From the NCBI RefSeq assembly GCF_900100435.1, contig NZ_FNEX01000022.1, positions 62,001 through 126,000 of the forward strand: a DNA stretch of 64,000 bases, read 5' to 3'. The position numbers were made by a program, and so were the translations under genes. The notes under the pieces were generated by a model. That model searched no databases. It saw only the letters and a program-made list of their open reading frames with translations, and was not told where the DNA came from. This document shows positions 9,711-19,392 of the stretch, one piece after another (positions within the stretch are counted from its first letter, which is position 1; each line of letters starts with the position of its first letter). The stretch comes from Pedobacter sp. ok626. GTDB lineage: Bacteria > Bacteroidota > Bacteroidia > Sphingobacteriales > Sphingobacteriaceae.

Positions 9711-10877
9711 TTAATTATTAGGTTCAACGATAAGTCTGCCATTTTTGACTTTACAATTCAACCCGGCATAGCTTAATCTCTTAATCAATTCAGGCAAACT
9801 GGAGTTTCTTGATATTTTCCCACTAAATACACCTGCGGGTGGAGCTCCCTTATACATTACTTCAACATCATACCAACGTGATATTTGTCTCATGATTACT
9901 GCTACAGAGGCCTCGTCGAAATAAAAAACATCATTTTTCCATGCAATGGCACTCTCGGTATCATCACTTTTAGAAACTGATATGGTATTTGACTCAAAAC
10001 TAGTTAACGCTTGATCGCCAGGTAACAGTTCTTTACGACTATTTCCTTTACTTATTTGCACTTTTCCTTCAAGCAGGGTGGTATTCACAACATCCTCATC
10101 AGTATAAGCATTGATGTTAAAATGCGTCCCCAAAACTTTCACCTGCTGTCCCGCAACAGCTACAATAAAGGGATGAAGACTATCCTTAGCAACCTCGAAA
10201 TAAGCCTCACCTACTAGTTCAACATTTCTTTCTTTCCCGGTAAAACTCGCAGGAAACTTTAAAGATGATGCTGCATTTAACCAGACCACGGTTTGATCAG
10301 CAAGTATAACCTGATATTTACCACCTTTGGGGGTAGCGATGGTGTGATAGCCCACAACATCGGTGGAAGCATCAGCGTTGTAACGTAATTGCCCGTTTTT
10401 TGTTTTTTGAATTGTCAGACCTTTTTCACTAGTAATCTGGCCATTTTGAATATCAGTCAAATCGATAATTGTTCCATTGCTTAGGGTAAGTATCGCCTTA
10501 TTTCCTCCAGGCTTGATTTGAGTAAAAGTAACAGGAATAGCTGGTTTGTGATACAAGTACAATCCAACGGATAAAATAACCGCAATCGAAGCTGCGATAC
10601 TGATCCTGAACAGCCAATTGGCTCTTAACGACAGGGTACCTTTCACTTGGATGTGATCACGCTTAATGCGATTTAAAACCTGTTGAAGTCTTTTGCTTTC
10701 TTCCTGATCCTTTTCCACGTTGACATGTATATTGCTTAAGCCCGATCCCGTAATTGCACAGAGTTTATCTTCCGGAATGTCACCAAGCGCTTGCAATAAC
10801 TGCTTAATTTCAATAGCTGCCAATTCATCATTTAAATACTTCTGATATAGAAGCTGTAATTCCTGTATATTCTTCAA
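9711..10877 (-). CDS. FecR-family anti-sigma factor
   Basis: This 388-aa protein has a cytoplasmic N-terminal region that should hold the sigma factor. A single membrane helix follows (ISIAASIAVILSVGLYLY). The periplasmic FecR domain contains TPKGGKYQVILADQTVVWLNAASSL and VELVGEAYFEVAKD, and the end is a DUF4974-type domain (FYFDEASVAVIMRQISRWYDVEV). In these systems the STN domain of SusC contacts the C-terminal part of FecR when substrate is present, and FecR then frees the sigma factor. It lies between the sigma gene (10954-11553) and susC, as expected. Confidence 0.95.
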   Translation of the reverse strand: MKNIQELQLLYQKYLNDELAAIEIKQLLQALGDIPEDKLCAITGSGLSNIHVNVEKDQEESKRLQQVLNRIKRDHIQVKGTLSLRANWLFRISIAASIAVILSVGLYLYHKPAIPVTFTQIKPGGNKAILTLSNGTIIDLTDIQNGQITSEKGLTIQKTKNGQLRYNADASTDVVGYHTIATPKGGKYQVILADQTVVWLNAASSLKFPASFTGKERNVELVGEAYFEVAKDSLHPFIVAVAGQQVKVLGTHFNINAYTDEDVVNTTLLEGKVQISKGNSRKELLPGDQALTSFESNTISVSKSDDTESAIAWKNDVFYFDEASVAVIMRQISRWYDVEVMYKGAPPAGVFSGKISRNSSLPELIKRLSYAGLNCKVKNGRLIVEPNN

Positions 10878-10953
10878 AATGCGTATTCCCTTTTTATACT
10901 ATACGCTTAGAAAAAGACCTTCCTCTACTTAGTTTCAAAAAAAATATTTATTT

Positions 10954-11553
10954 TCAGTACCGGCTGGCTAAAAAAGCAGAGACCAATAGTATAAAGCCTT
11001 CTTTTGACGAGAAAAACTCCTTTTTTATTGTCTTTGTAGCTTTTACAATATGATTGCTTATGGTAGAGGTAGATATATTTAACATTTTAGCGACTTCCTC
11101 ATAGCTTTTTCCTTGTATTTTGCACAAATCAAAAACCAAAGCCTGCTGTTTTGGTAATCCTGCAATGGCTTTATCCAAAATATTTTTACTTTCTTTATAA
11201 AATAGATCTTCTTCGGTGGGATTATATAACTCTGTACTCGCAGCAATTATTTCGTCCTGCAATCTGGAATCACGAGAAACTTTCCTGTAAAAATCATTGA
11301 CAATATTATTAGCTATGGTTAAAATATAATATCGAAAAGGCTGTTCAGTATTAATAACATTGCGCTTATCCCATATTTTAACAAAAATATCCTGGGTTAA
11401 TTCTTCAGCAAGGGAAATATCCTTGACCATCTTCAATAACTTCCTATAAATATCTACACTATATTGATTATATAGTATTTCAAAAGCGGATTCTTCGCCA
11501 GACTTCAGTCTTTTTAACAAGTCATCATTATCGTCAAAATCCACAATAGCCAT
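10954..11553 (-). CDS. ECF RNA polymerase sigma factor (FecI-like, Bacteroidetes family)
   Basis: This 199-aa protein has sigma region 2 (AFEILYNQYSVDIYRKLLKM; ELTQDIFVKIWDKR; FRYYILTIANNIVNDFYRK). Sigma region 4 has a helix-turn-helix (LPKQQALVFDLCKIQGKSYEEVAKMLNISTSTISNHIVKA). It is the first gene of locus A, followed by its FecR anti-sigma factor, and it probably directs transcription of susC and the downstream genes. Homologous domains occur in the sigma factor at 27061-27636, but the two differ enough to expect separate specificity. Confidence 0.96.
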   Translation of the reverse strand: MAIVDFDDNDDLLKRLKSGEESAFEILYNQYSVDIYRKLLKMVKDISLAEELTQDIFVKIWDKRNVINTEQPFRYYILTIANNIVNDFYRKVSRDSRLQDEIIAASTELYNPTEEDLFYKESKNILDKAIAGLPKQQALVFDLCKIQGKSYEEVAKMLNISTSTISNHIVKATKTIKKEFFSSKEGFILLVSAFLASRY

Positions 11554-11727
11554 TTACCTTTTTCCTGTATATTTAATTTGTGAACTATTCCAGTGATAAG
11601 CTTTTCACCAAGCAACAGGAAGATGTTTAAGCAAATTTAACATTAAATATAACATATGATAATTAAGCTTCATCGCCAACGCAAAAAAACAAATCGTTTA
11701 CATCTAAGTAAATGAGAAAAGGGCTAA

Positions 11728-12072
11728 TCAAATCATTTCATTTTGAATCTGTTTACCACAGAATAAAGTTGTACTAAGCAACCTTAACAATTCTTCTAAA
11801 TGAACCCTTTCTTTCCCACTATAAAATGATACCGCATCCTTTATTTTCCGATAAAGAAACAGAACAGATTGCCGATTAAAATCAGAAACCTTATCATCCA
11901 TCTTCATTTCTATAATTTTACCATTTACTCCAGTAATAGAAATAGGTTCAATCAGTTTGATCAACATCAGTACAAACTTCTGTTGAAGCTCCATAGATGC
12001 TGAATGAATAGGCTGCTTACTATCAATATCTCTAAACGTTAAACTGGCAACGAGCGTTAACATATCTGGCAT
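11728..12072 (-). CDS. Small unrecognised protein after the S8 protease
   Basis: This 114-aa protein is probably cytoplasmic, with no signal peptide or membrane segment. It has helical stretches rich in Leu and Lys (LQQKFVLMLIKLIEP; HLEELLRLLSTTLF). It starts 60 nt after the S8 protease stop and is the last minus-strand gene before sigma gene A, so it may be the tail of operon B. I recognise no family. Gene-like composition, plus the absence of any competing ORF, is the only evidence that it is real. Confidence 0.45.
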   Translation of the reverse strand: MPDMLTLVASLTFRDIDSKQPIHSASMELQQKFVLMLIKLIEPISITGVNGKIIEMKMDDKVSDFNRQSVLFLYRKIKDAVSFYSGKERVHLEELLRLLSTTLFCGKQIQNEMI

Positions 12073-12132
12073 TAATGGTCTATCACAAACTTATTTTTAA
12101 TATCATTTGTAAAACATACGCTTCGATAATAT

Positions 12133-13725
12133 TTAGCGATAAGCTGCGGCAAGTTCCAAAGCCTGATAGGCATTAACAATCCCCCCGCTTATGCATAAAT
12201 CTGAAAATTTCGAAGTGGCAGGAGCATTATTTACTTGCAAGTTAACCAAATGTTGAACTGGGCTAACAGACCGGATTAAGATGTCCTTAATCTGTTCGGC
12301 CTTTAGCTTTGGATAATACGCTTTTAGCAGAGCGGCGATACCTGTTACTACCGGTGCAGCCATACTCGAGCCACTTTTAAACCCATAAGCAGAACCGGGT
12401 ATTGTACTGTAAATCTGGTTCCCAGGAGCAAAAACATCCACGTTTTTTTTGCCATAATTTGAAAATGACGATTTTAAGTTGCTATCATTTACTGGATTTG
12501 AAGAGCCTACCTCTATCCACTTTGAAGCCCTTCCACCATCCAAATAGTTGCGACTGGGATATACCGGTTCTACATCAATATTCTTACCTTCATTACCTGC
12601 AGCATGAACGATCAGTATATCTTTAGACATCGCATATTTTACGGCATCATCCACCAGCTTTTTATCAGGTGATAATGATTTGCCGAAACTCATATTTATT
12701 ATACATGCGCCATTATCTACAGCATATCTAATTGCATTGGCCACATCCTTATCCCGTTCGTCACCGTCCGGAACAACCCTCAGCACCATAATTTTTGCAG
12801 CATTTGTGATCCCATCTATACCAAGTCCATTGTCCCGGATCGCCGATATTATCCCCGCCACATGTGTACCATGACTAGCCTCAGGCCCTGTCACGTCATT
12901 ATTTCCATAAAAAGCACCTAGTTCAGCATTATCACCTATTATCGCTCTAGCGTTATAATCTTTATTCTTATGGTAATCCGCTATCTTCTTCACAAAAGCT
13001 AACAGCCCGGCGATTTGCTGGGCATAGATATCTTTAAATTGTTGTCCCGTAGCCAAATGCTGCATCATTACTGCGCGTACTTGGGCTTGATTAGCCGTAC
13101 GAGGCTTATAAAGTTCGAAATCCTTTAATGAAGGATTTGGATTGTTATTTAAATTCACAAGAATGGTATCCAATACATTCTTAAAAGGCTCCAGGTTACC
13201 AACCATACCCTTAGCTTCTGCATAATCCTTTTCCACTTCAGATTTACTGGCTTTATAAAGCATAAAATCAGCCAGATCTTCCTTTTTTACTGTGGATGAG
13301 TCCAAGCCCTTGAAACGTTGATCACCAGCAACCGTCAGTCGGGTGATTTCGAGGTTATCGTATTGCACGTTTCCTTTTGCAGACCCCAAAAAATTCCAAC
13401 CATGCACATCGTCTACATAACCATTATGGTCATCATCTTTATGATTACCTGCAATCTCCTTTGGATTGTTCCAGATCACAGTCTTCAAATCCTCATGGTT
13501 AATGTCAACACCACCATCAATTACGGCAACCACAACAGGTTTCGCCTTTTTACCTTTCAGCAAAGCTTTGTAACTCTTTTCCACTCCTGCCCCAAATACA
13601 CTGTCTCGTTTAATATCCAGCAAATGCCAGTTGGCAGCAAGTTTGATAGGTTGCTGTGCCAGAACAGGTGTAAAAGGAAATAGCAAAAAAAGTGTAAAAA
13701 TTATTTTATTAAATGTTCTCATCAA
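12133..13725 (-). CDS. S8 (subtilisin-like) serine protease
   Basis: This 530-aa protein has a signal peptide (MMRTFNKIIFTLFLLF...LAQ). The complete catalytic triad is visible: Asp70 in VVAVIDGGVD, His285 in ASHGTHVAGII, and Ser454 in SGSSMAAP. A large insert (about residues 85-270) separates Asp and His, the arrangement also seen in the partial S8 gene at 1-968. It is probably periplasmic or cell-surface. It lies 35 nt downstream of the S9 peptidase in the operon-like series from 20331 down to 12133, and is therefore probably part of extracytoplasmic peptide degradation. Confidence 0.95.
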   Translation of the reverse strand: MMRTFNKIIFTLFLLFPFTPVLAQQPIKLAANWHLLDIKRDSVFGAGVEKSYKALLKGKKAKPVVVAVIDGGVDINHEDLKTVIWNNPKEIAGNHKDDDHNGYVDDVHGWNFLGSAKGNVQYDNLEITRLTVAGDQRFKGLDSSTVKKEDLADFMLYKASKSEVEKDYAEAKGMVGNLEPFKNVLDTILVNLNNNPNPSLKDFELYKPRTANQAQVRAVMMQHLATGQQFKDIYAQQIAGLLAFVKKIADYHKNKDYNARAIIGDNAELGAFYGNNDVTGPEASHGTHVAGIISAIRDNGLGIDGITNAAKIMVLRVVPDGDERDKDVANAIRYAVDNGACIINMSFGKSLSPDKKLVDDAVKYAMSKDILIVHAAGNEGKNIDVEPVYPSRNYLDGGRASKWIEVGSSNPVNDSNLKSSFSNYGKKNVDVFAPGNQIYSTIPGSAYGFKSGSSMAAPVVTGIAALLKAYYPKLKAEQIKDILIRSVSPVQHLVNLQVNNAPATSKFSDLCISGGIVNAYQALELAAAYR

Positions 13726-13760
13726 AGGAATAACTAAAGATATAAGTGGATAAATAGAAA

Positions 13761-15890
13761 TTATTTTGTCTCATTAAGTATTAAAAACCTGTCAAACCAA
13801 CTCCACATTTTTCTTTCAAAAAAAGACTTTGATTTGCCAAAATAAATATGCCCTTGTCCCGGCAACATCACCAGTTCAAAGTCTTTATCCGCATTTATTA
13901 AAGCATCTACCATTCTCATGGTTTGCACAGGATTTACATTATCATCAGCGTCACCACTCACCAGCATTAGTTTACCCTTTAGCTGGTGGGCAAGAGGTAG
14001 ATTTGTTTTTACATCGAAGAGAAAAGTGCTATCTCCCTCTACAATCCCCTGATGAGATTCTCCCCACCATCGATTGTAAATGGTATTATCGTGATTTCCT
14101 GAGGCACTCACTCCGACTTTATAGAAATCAGGATACGTACACATGGCAGTAACCACCATAGCTCCCCCGGCAGAATGGCCAAAAATTCCAACTTTAGTGG
14201 TATCTATGAAGGAATAGGTTCTGGCAAGATCATGAATAGCATGATAATCATCGGCTAAAGCAAAATCCCTAAGATTATTATAGCCAAAAGTATGGTATGC
14301 CCTGCTACGCTGCGGACTTCCTCCGCGATGCCCCATTGTAACAACTATTGCCCCCATTTGTGCAAGCGATGCATTAAAATTACCATCTACACTAAAGTGT
14401 ATATTTAATTCTTCAGTTTGTGGCCCTGGATAAACATGTGAAATGAGCGGATATTTTTTATTTTCATCAAAATTGACCGGCTTCCACATAACGCCGTACA
14501 AATCGGTTTTACCGTCGGCTGCCTTCACACTAAAGGTTTCAGGCATTTTCCATCCGGTTGCAAAAAGTTTACTCAAATCCGCTTCTTCCAGCTTCATGTT
14601 CAACCTTCCATCCATGCTTTTCAAGTAAGCATTCGGCCCAAGATCTGCACGTGAAAAATTATCAATAAAATATTTCCCTGAAGGAGAAAATCTGATTTGG
14701 TGATCGGCGAACTCCGGCGTAAGCAACTTCAATCCAGAACCGTCAAAATTCACTTTATAAATCATCGCATAATAGGGGTTACATCCTTTTTCTCGCCCAT
14801 AACCTTCGAGTACAATTTCTCTTTTTGCCGTATCAACCTTCAGCACACGTCCCGCTACCCAATTTCCTTTAGTGACTTGATTTTTAAGTTTACCCTGATG
14901 ATCAAATAGATAAAGGTGTCCAAAACCCGATCGCTCGGAATACCAGAGTATCTCCTTATCATTGTTCAAAAATGACAAATAAGCCTGTTGTTCATTGAGA
15001 TAGGGCTTACTTACTTCGTGGATTAAGACTTTTACGATACCGTCTGCAAGATTAACTGCGCATACCTCTATCTCATCATTTGTACGCTTCTTTCGCGTAA
15101 AGTAAACTTGTTTACCATCTTTACTTTCCCCTTTCAACTCCACCATCTGGTCTTTCCAGTGGCTCAGATCTACTTTTTTTAACTTAGCACTTGAAACATC
15201 GCCTATTGAAAATTCGTATTGAGGCACATATTTATCTCCAGGAAGTTCATAAACGTAATCCTTACCGTAAGGTACCGGTGCCAATGCGTTCACAATTGTC
15301 ATCCGGCTTAATCGACGACTATCTTTTCTGAGCATGTAAAAGTGACGCCCGTCAGCAGCCCAGATTGCCTTTGGCAGCACATAGCCCGAAGAGGTATCAC
15401 CATCACGTTCCTGATAGCTGTAATCTTTGAATCCATCATTTGTCAGCTGAATCGTTGCAGTATCAACTGGTTTTCCCGTTGTTTCAGAACCTTCTGGTAA
15501 TTCCTTTTTAAGGAACAGATTGTATCCTTTCGAATACAAGATGTATTTCTGATCAGGTGAGACTCTAAAAGCTGCCGGATAATACTTTAATGGAGGACGA
15601 AAGTTCGTAAACAGCCGCGGCTTGCTGACCTTCAATGCTTTATCTAATAAAGGTTTCCTTTCTTTCTTTTCCGGATCCACCAATACATCCCGTTCACCGT
15701 CTTTTGTCGTATAACTATACCAGAATTTATCTCCACCATTCAAAAAATTTGGGGTGACTGATGTACTGTACAATAATTCCTTGGAGTTTTCAAGCGTAAA
15801 CTTCTCGAAAGAAATATAGTTTGACTTTTGAGCAATAGCAATTTCCACACACATGGCAAGACCAAATGTAAGATGATACCTAATACGCAT
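13761..15890 (-). CDS. S9 family (DPP IV-like) prolyl oligopeptidase
   Basis: This 709-aa protein has an N-terminal signal segment and then a beta-propeller region (DPPIV_N-like; QKYILYSKGYNLFLKK and YLSFLNNDKEILWYSERSG). The C-terminal alpha/beta hydrolase domain carries Ser573 in GIFGHSAGGA, Asp649 in SGDADDNVNP and His681 in PGQGHIYFG. The Ser motif is GHSAGG rather than the GWSYGG of classical DPP IV, so the exact subfamily and proline preference are uncertain. It cleaves dipeptides or short peptides in the periplasm. It starts 5 nt after the stop of the thioredoxin-fold gene at 15896-16990. Confidence 0.92.
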   Translation of the reverse strand: MRIRYHLTFGLAMCVEIAIAQKSNYISFEKFTLENSKELLYSTSVTPNFLNGGDKFWYSYTTKDGERDVLVDPEKKERKPLLDKALKVSKPRLFTNFRPPLKYYPAAFRVSPDQKYILYSKGYNLFLKKELPEGSETTGKPVDTATIQLTNDGFKDYSYQERDGDTSSGYVLPKAIWAADGRHFYMLRKDSRRLSRMTIVNALAPVPYGKDYVYELPGDKYVPQYEFSIGDVSSAKLKKVDLSHWKDQMVELKGESKDGKQVYFTRKKRTNDEIEVCAVNLADGIVKVLIHEVSKPYLNEQQAYLSFLNNDKEILWYSERSGFGHLYLFDHQGKLKNQVTKGNWVAGRVLKVDTAKREIVLEGYGREKGCNPYYAMIYKVNFDGSGLKLLTPEFADHQIRFSPSGKYFIDNFSRADLGPNAYLKSMDGRLNMKLEEADLSKLFATGWKMPETFSVKAADGKTDLYGVMWKPVNFDENKKYPLISHVYPGPQTEELNIHFSVDGNFNASLAQMGAIVVTMGHRGGSPQRSRAYHTFGYNNLRDFALADDYHAIHDLARTYSFIDTTKVGIFGHSAGGAMVVTAMCTYPDFYKVGVSASGNHDNTIYNRWWGESHQGIVEGDSTFLFDVKTNLPLAHQLKGKLMLVSGDADDNVNPVQTMRMVDALINADKDFELVMLPGQGHIYFGKSKSFFERKMWSWFDRFLILNETK

Positions 15891-15895
15891 AAATT

Positions 15896-16990
15896 TTATT
15901 TTTCAGCGTTACTTCCGGCATATCGTTGGCTAAGCTCAGTAACTTTATTCCTAAATCCCTCGCTATCGGCCAACTCCATCGCCAAAAGCAACCATCTTTT
16001 AGCGAGCGTTGTATTTCTAATTGGAGATTGATTGATATTGAAATCTGCCAGACACAGATACTGCCACCCGGCGGCATGTTTTAAAGCTGATTCGGAAATC
16101 GCCTTTAAACCTGCGTCATCCTGATCTCTAATCGCAATATAAAAATCTACCTCCGCAACCATAAAGTCAACAAAAGGAATATTTCTGCGCTTAAGATCTT
16201 TAATGAATGCCAGATATCGGTCTTGTAACAATATCCTTGGCGGCCTAGTGTCATACATTTTAGCCAGTTGCTTATAAGAAATATAAATATCAGACATCTT
16301 TTTATAGGTCAAATCAACACCGTACCTATCCGCATAGCTTTTATGATTCGCAGTAAAAAACTGCACCGCTCTGCTGTCAATCGAAAGAAATGTAAGTACA
16401 TCAAAAAAAGGCTTCCGAAACAAAATGCTATCACCTTTTTCCCCAACTACTAAATTAATAACAGAATCTAATTTAGCAAATTGCATATCCGTAATCATCA
16501 TTTTAAAGTATTTTTCAATCAGGTCGACAGATCGCTCTCCAGAATTAAACGCCTGTTCCAAAGAGACTTCTACCTCCCCGCTATGTACCCCTTTTGCCCA
16601 CTCCAGCAAAGGCCCTGCTTCCTGTTTTCCAAATCTCTTAGATACCGCATAACCATCTGCATTAATAAACATCAGAGTCGGATACCCATTCACCGCATAA
16701 CGCACCTTAAGTGCAGGTCCCTCGCCCTTCTGCATGTCAATCTTAACCACAACAAAATGCTGGTTGAAAAAATCACCTACATCTTCCCTGCTGAAAGTTT
16801 CCTTCGCCATTTCCAGACATGGCGCGCACCAAACAGTATAACAGTCCAGAAAGACTAATTTCTTCTCAGCTTTAGCCTTCGCAAGTGCTTGATTCCAACT
16901 GCCTTCAAAGAACCTTATCCCTTGTGCTTCAGCCACAGCTAATTGAAATAAATAAAATATGATCACTATCAAAAATCTTTTCATAATCAT
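15896..16990 (-). CDS. Periplasmic thioredoxin-fold protein, third of three tandem paralogues
   Basis: This 364-aa protein has a signal peptide (MKRFLIVIIFYLFQLAVAEAQ), then a thioredoxin-like domain (about 25-140). The active-site motif is WCAPC in FLDCYTVWCAPC and the cis-proline motif is GYPTLMF. A helical C-terminal domain of about 220 residues has no family I recognise. The shared N-terminal signature is F-G-W-QAL-KAK-EKKL-F-D-YT-WC-PC. The two genes upstream (17001-18143 and 18163-19323) are paralogues with the same layout. It is probably a thiol-disulfide oxidoreductase or chaperone working with the proteases that follow. Confidence 0.9.
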   Translation of the reverse strand: MIMKRFLIVIIFYLFQLAVAEAQGIRFFEGSWNQALAKAKAEKKLVFLDCYTVWCAPCLEMAKETFSREDVGDFFNQHFVVVKIDMQKGEGPALKVRYAVNGYPTLMFINADGYAVSKRFGKQEAGPLLEWAKGVHSGEVEVSLEQAFNSGERSVDLIEKYFKMMITDMQFAKLDSVINLVVGEKGDSILFRKPFFDVLTFLSIDSRAVQFFTANHKSYADRYGVDLTYKKMSDIYISYKQLAKMYDTRPPRILLQDRYLAFIKDLKRRNIPFVDFMVAEVDFYIAIRDQDDAGLKAISESALKHAAGWQYLCLADFNINQSPIRNTTLAKRWLLLAMELADSEGFRNKVTELSQRYAGSNAEK

Positions 16991-17000
16991 TCCTTTACAG

Positions 17001-18143
17001 TCAAATAATAAATCCCATCAATATCGTTGAAGGATAAAAAGAACCCATTCCGCGATTCAGCAATTCGTCATAAACCTTTTTAAGGACATCCAAATAGGGT
17101 TCATTTCCTGGAAGCGTAAGTGCTTCTTTAGCCAAAGGAAGTATTTTTGCTCTTGGTTCACTTCGAATAAATTCCCAATTGGCCATCCTTAAGAAGTCGT
17201 AATACATCCATACCGGAGCCCGATCGAGACTTTTCTCCATGATAGCAACAGCCTGGTCATAATCCCTTCGCTTACAATACATAAAAAATTCTACCTCTGC
17301 GGCCAGAAAATCAACATCAGGTAGCTGCTGATCTCTCATCTTTTGGATATAGGCCCTAAATGGCTGTTCATCAATTCCTTTGGACGCTGGCATCCGTAAA
17401 AAGTTAGTAAGGTATTTACTATTTACATAAAGAGCCCTAATCTTTGCATCGACATCGCTTTTGCCATATAATTTATATAATGCACGACGATTTTTCACCA
17501 CATACATCAACATTGGCGAATCGATTTCTGCAAGTGGCAACAACTCATAGAAATACTTTTTCTGTAATAACACGGCCCCATGAGCATTATAAAGTTCATT
17601 CAATTTCAATCGTGCTTTGAAAGTCTTCCCTTCTTTTACCAAATCCAAAAAGTATTGATTGATGAAAACCTCGTCTATTTTACCTTGTGCTAGCAATTCG
17701 TCATCACTAACAGTTGGTTTAACAGCTAATGCATCTTCCGCCCATTTCAGGTATTCATTCGGGTTTCTCAATCCCACAATATCCGATATCTTGAAACCAG
17801 AGGAATTCGCAATCACCAGTGTAGGATAGGCCGAGATTTCAAAACTTTTTGACAGGTTAACACCAATCCCTTTCTCCATATCCATCTGTATACTGATGAA
17901 ATGCGCATTGAAAAAATCTCCCATATCTTTTCTGGGAAAAACAGTCTTCGAAAGCTCTGCACAAGGTACGCACCAAGTCGTATAACCATCCAGAAAGATT
18001 AATTTCTTCTCGGTTTTCGCTTTTTGGAGTGCTTGCTCCCAGGTACCCTTGAAGAATTCGATCCCTTGCGCTTTCAAATCTATATGTACAAGGAGTAATA
18101 ATAGGATACTTGCAGCAAAAGTTTTTCTTAATATCTTTTTCAT
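17001..18143 (-). CDS. Periplasmic thioredoxin-fold protein, second of three tandem paralogues
   Basis: I chose the ATG at 18143 because a clean signal peptide begins there (MKKILRKTFAASILLLLLVH) and because it matches the paralogues. An in-frame ATG at 18173 would overlap the preceding gene. The thioredoxin domain has WCVPC in FLDGYTTWCVPC and a cis-proline in AYPTLVI, and a C-terminal helical domain follows. Its identity to the genes on either side is visible throughout (EFFKGTWEQALQKAKTEKKL; FPRKDMGDFFNAHF). The likely role is disulfide chemistry in the periplasm for the SusCD/protease locus. The substrate is unknown. Confidence 0.88.
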   Translation of the reverse strand: MKKILRKTFAASILLLLLVHIDLKAQGIEFFKGTWEQALQKAKTEKKLIFLDGYTTWCVPCAELSKTVFPRKDMGDFFNAHFISIQMDMEKGIGVNLSKSFEISAYPTLVIANSSGFKISDIVGLRNPNEYLKWAEDALAVKPTVSDDELLAQGKIDEVFINQYFLDLVKEGKTFKARLKLNELYNAHGAVLLQKKYFYELLPLAEIDSPMLMYVVKNRRALYKLYGKSDVDAKIRALYVNSKYLTNFLRMPASKGIDEQPFRAYIQKMRDQQLPDVDFLAAEVEFFMYCKRRDYDQAVAIMEKSLDRAPVWMYYDFLRMANWEFIRSEPRAKILPLAKEALTLPGNEPYLDVLKKVYDELLNRGMGSFYPSTILMGFII

Positions 18144-18162
18144 ATATCGGTAGATTTTCAAT

Positions 18163-19323
18163 TTAAAGTCCATATAATCGCCTGCCCATTACGGTTACCG
18201 TCGGGATTATGAGAGCGTCAGAGACTGGTCTGCGAAGCAGTTCCGCGAACGATTTTGCTTTACTTTTAAAGGCATTATCCTTACTTAAACTGATAGCCTT
18301 ATCAAGCCATGCTGCAGCTTTAAGTTTATATTCAGAATTGGAAAAGCACCAGTTAACCATAGAAGCCATTTCGTAATACTTCCAACTGTCTTTTGTATTC
18401 AACACAGCCTTCTCAGCAATCTGAAAGGCTTGTTGCGGCCTCCCTGTTCTAGATAAAACATAGACCTCAAGTTCCGCAATTATAAAGCCCTTATCTGTCA
18501 AATTGAGCTGTTTGATCTTGTTCAGCAATTGTTCATGAACCTGCTCCTTGTATCCCCTTGGCATCGTAAAAGGAAAAATCCTACTAAGTGGGCGAACAGA
18601 AATAAATGCAGATCTGAGCTTTTGGTTAACAGTATCTTTGGTAAACATTTTATCAAACTTAGCCCGATAATCTACAACATAGCTTATAGCAGGGTCATCA
18701 AACTCCAGTAAATTGAGCAATTGAAAATATTTAGGCTCGGCTAAGGCTTTGAGCCCCTCTGCAGATAAAATTTTTTGAAAAGCTTCTCTCGCCTTGTTGA
18801 TCTGTCCCTCTTTAATAAGTGTTCCGAAATAACTTGTGATAAATTCTGTGTCGCGAATGCCATTATCAAATTTCATTTCAGGAGTAAGCACCTTCGTCTT
18901 TGTCAGACCCCGGTCAGCCCAACTGATCAATGTGTCAGCTTCCCAATAGCCAACAATCTGATCAATTTTATATCCTTTTGGATTAATCAACAATAAAGTA
19001 GGGAAAGCAGTTATACCGAATTTCTTAGTCAGCTCAATTCCTACGCCTTTTTCCATATCCACCTGGATATTGATAAAGTTTTCGTTATAAAGATCCCCCA
19101 TCTTTTTAAGGGGGAAAACTTCAGCCGCCAGCTTTTTACAAGGAACGCACCAACTGGTATAGCAATCTATAAATATAAGCTTATTTTGCTTTTCCGCTTT
19201 GGCCAATGCTTGCTCATAAGTTCCTTTAAAAAATTGAATGCCTGGACTGCTCTGAGCCTTTAGTATAGAGCTTCCAAAAGCTGTTAAAAACACTAAAATA
19301 ATTATTAATCTGTTTTTTTTCAT
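18163..19323 (-). CDS. Periplasmic thioredoxin-fold protein, first of three tandem paralogues
   Basis: This 386-aa protein has a signal peptide (MKKNRLIIILVFLTAFGSS). Its active site is WCVPC in FIDCYTSWCVPC and its cis-proline is in AFPTLLLINPKGY. The C-terminal domain of about 230 residues resembles that of the next two genes. It follows the 312-aa lipoprotein gene after a gap of about 70 nt that holds a strong hairpin (19358-19386), so the thioredoxin/protease genes may be expressed separately from, or less than, susCD. Confidence 0.88.
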   Translation of the reverse strand: MKKNRLIIILVFLTAFGSSILKAQSSPGIQFFKGTYEQALAKAEKQNKLIFIDCYTSWCVPCKKLAAEVFPLKKMGDLYNENFINIQVDMEKGVGIELTKKFGITAFPTLLLINPKGYKIDQIVGYWEADTLISWADRGLTKTKVLTPEMKFDNGIRDTEFITSYFGTLIKEGQINKAREAFQKILSAEGLKALAEPKYFQLLNLLEFDDPAISYVVDYRAKFDKMFTKDTVNQKLRSAFISVRPLSRIFPFTMPRGYKEQVHEQLLNKIKQLNLTDKGFIIAELEVYVLSRTGRPQQAFQIAEKAVLNTKDSWKYYEMASMVNWCFSNSEYKLKAAAWLDKAISLSKDNAFKSKAKSFAELLRRPVSDALIIPTVTVMGRRLYGL

Positions 19324-19357
19324 TCGAAATATATAGGGTGATTTTATTGATATATTA

Positions 19358-19386
19358 CCCCTGGCAAAAGTGTTTTGTACCAGGGG
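19358..19386. terminator. Strong hairpin between lipoprotein and thioredoxin genes
   Basis: The stem CCCCTGG-CAAAA (19358-19369) pairs with TTTTG-(TA)-CCAGGGG (19373-19386) around a 3-nt loop. On the minus strand it follows the lipoprotein stop and precedes the first thioredoxin gene. No pure T-run follows (TAATATAT on the minus strand), so it may be a partial terminator or an mRNA-processing/stability element that sets susCD levels above the downstream genes. Confidence 0.5.
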
Positions 19387-19392
19387 AATATT

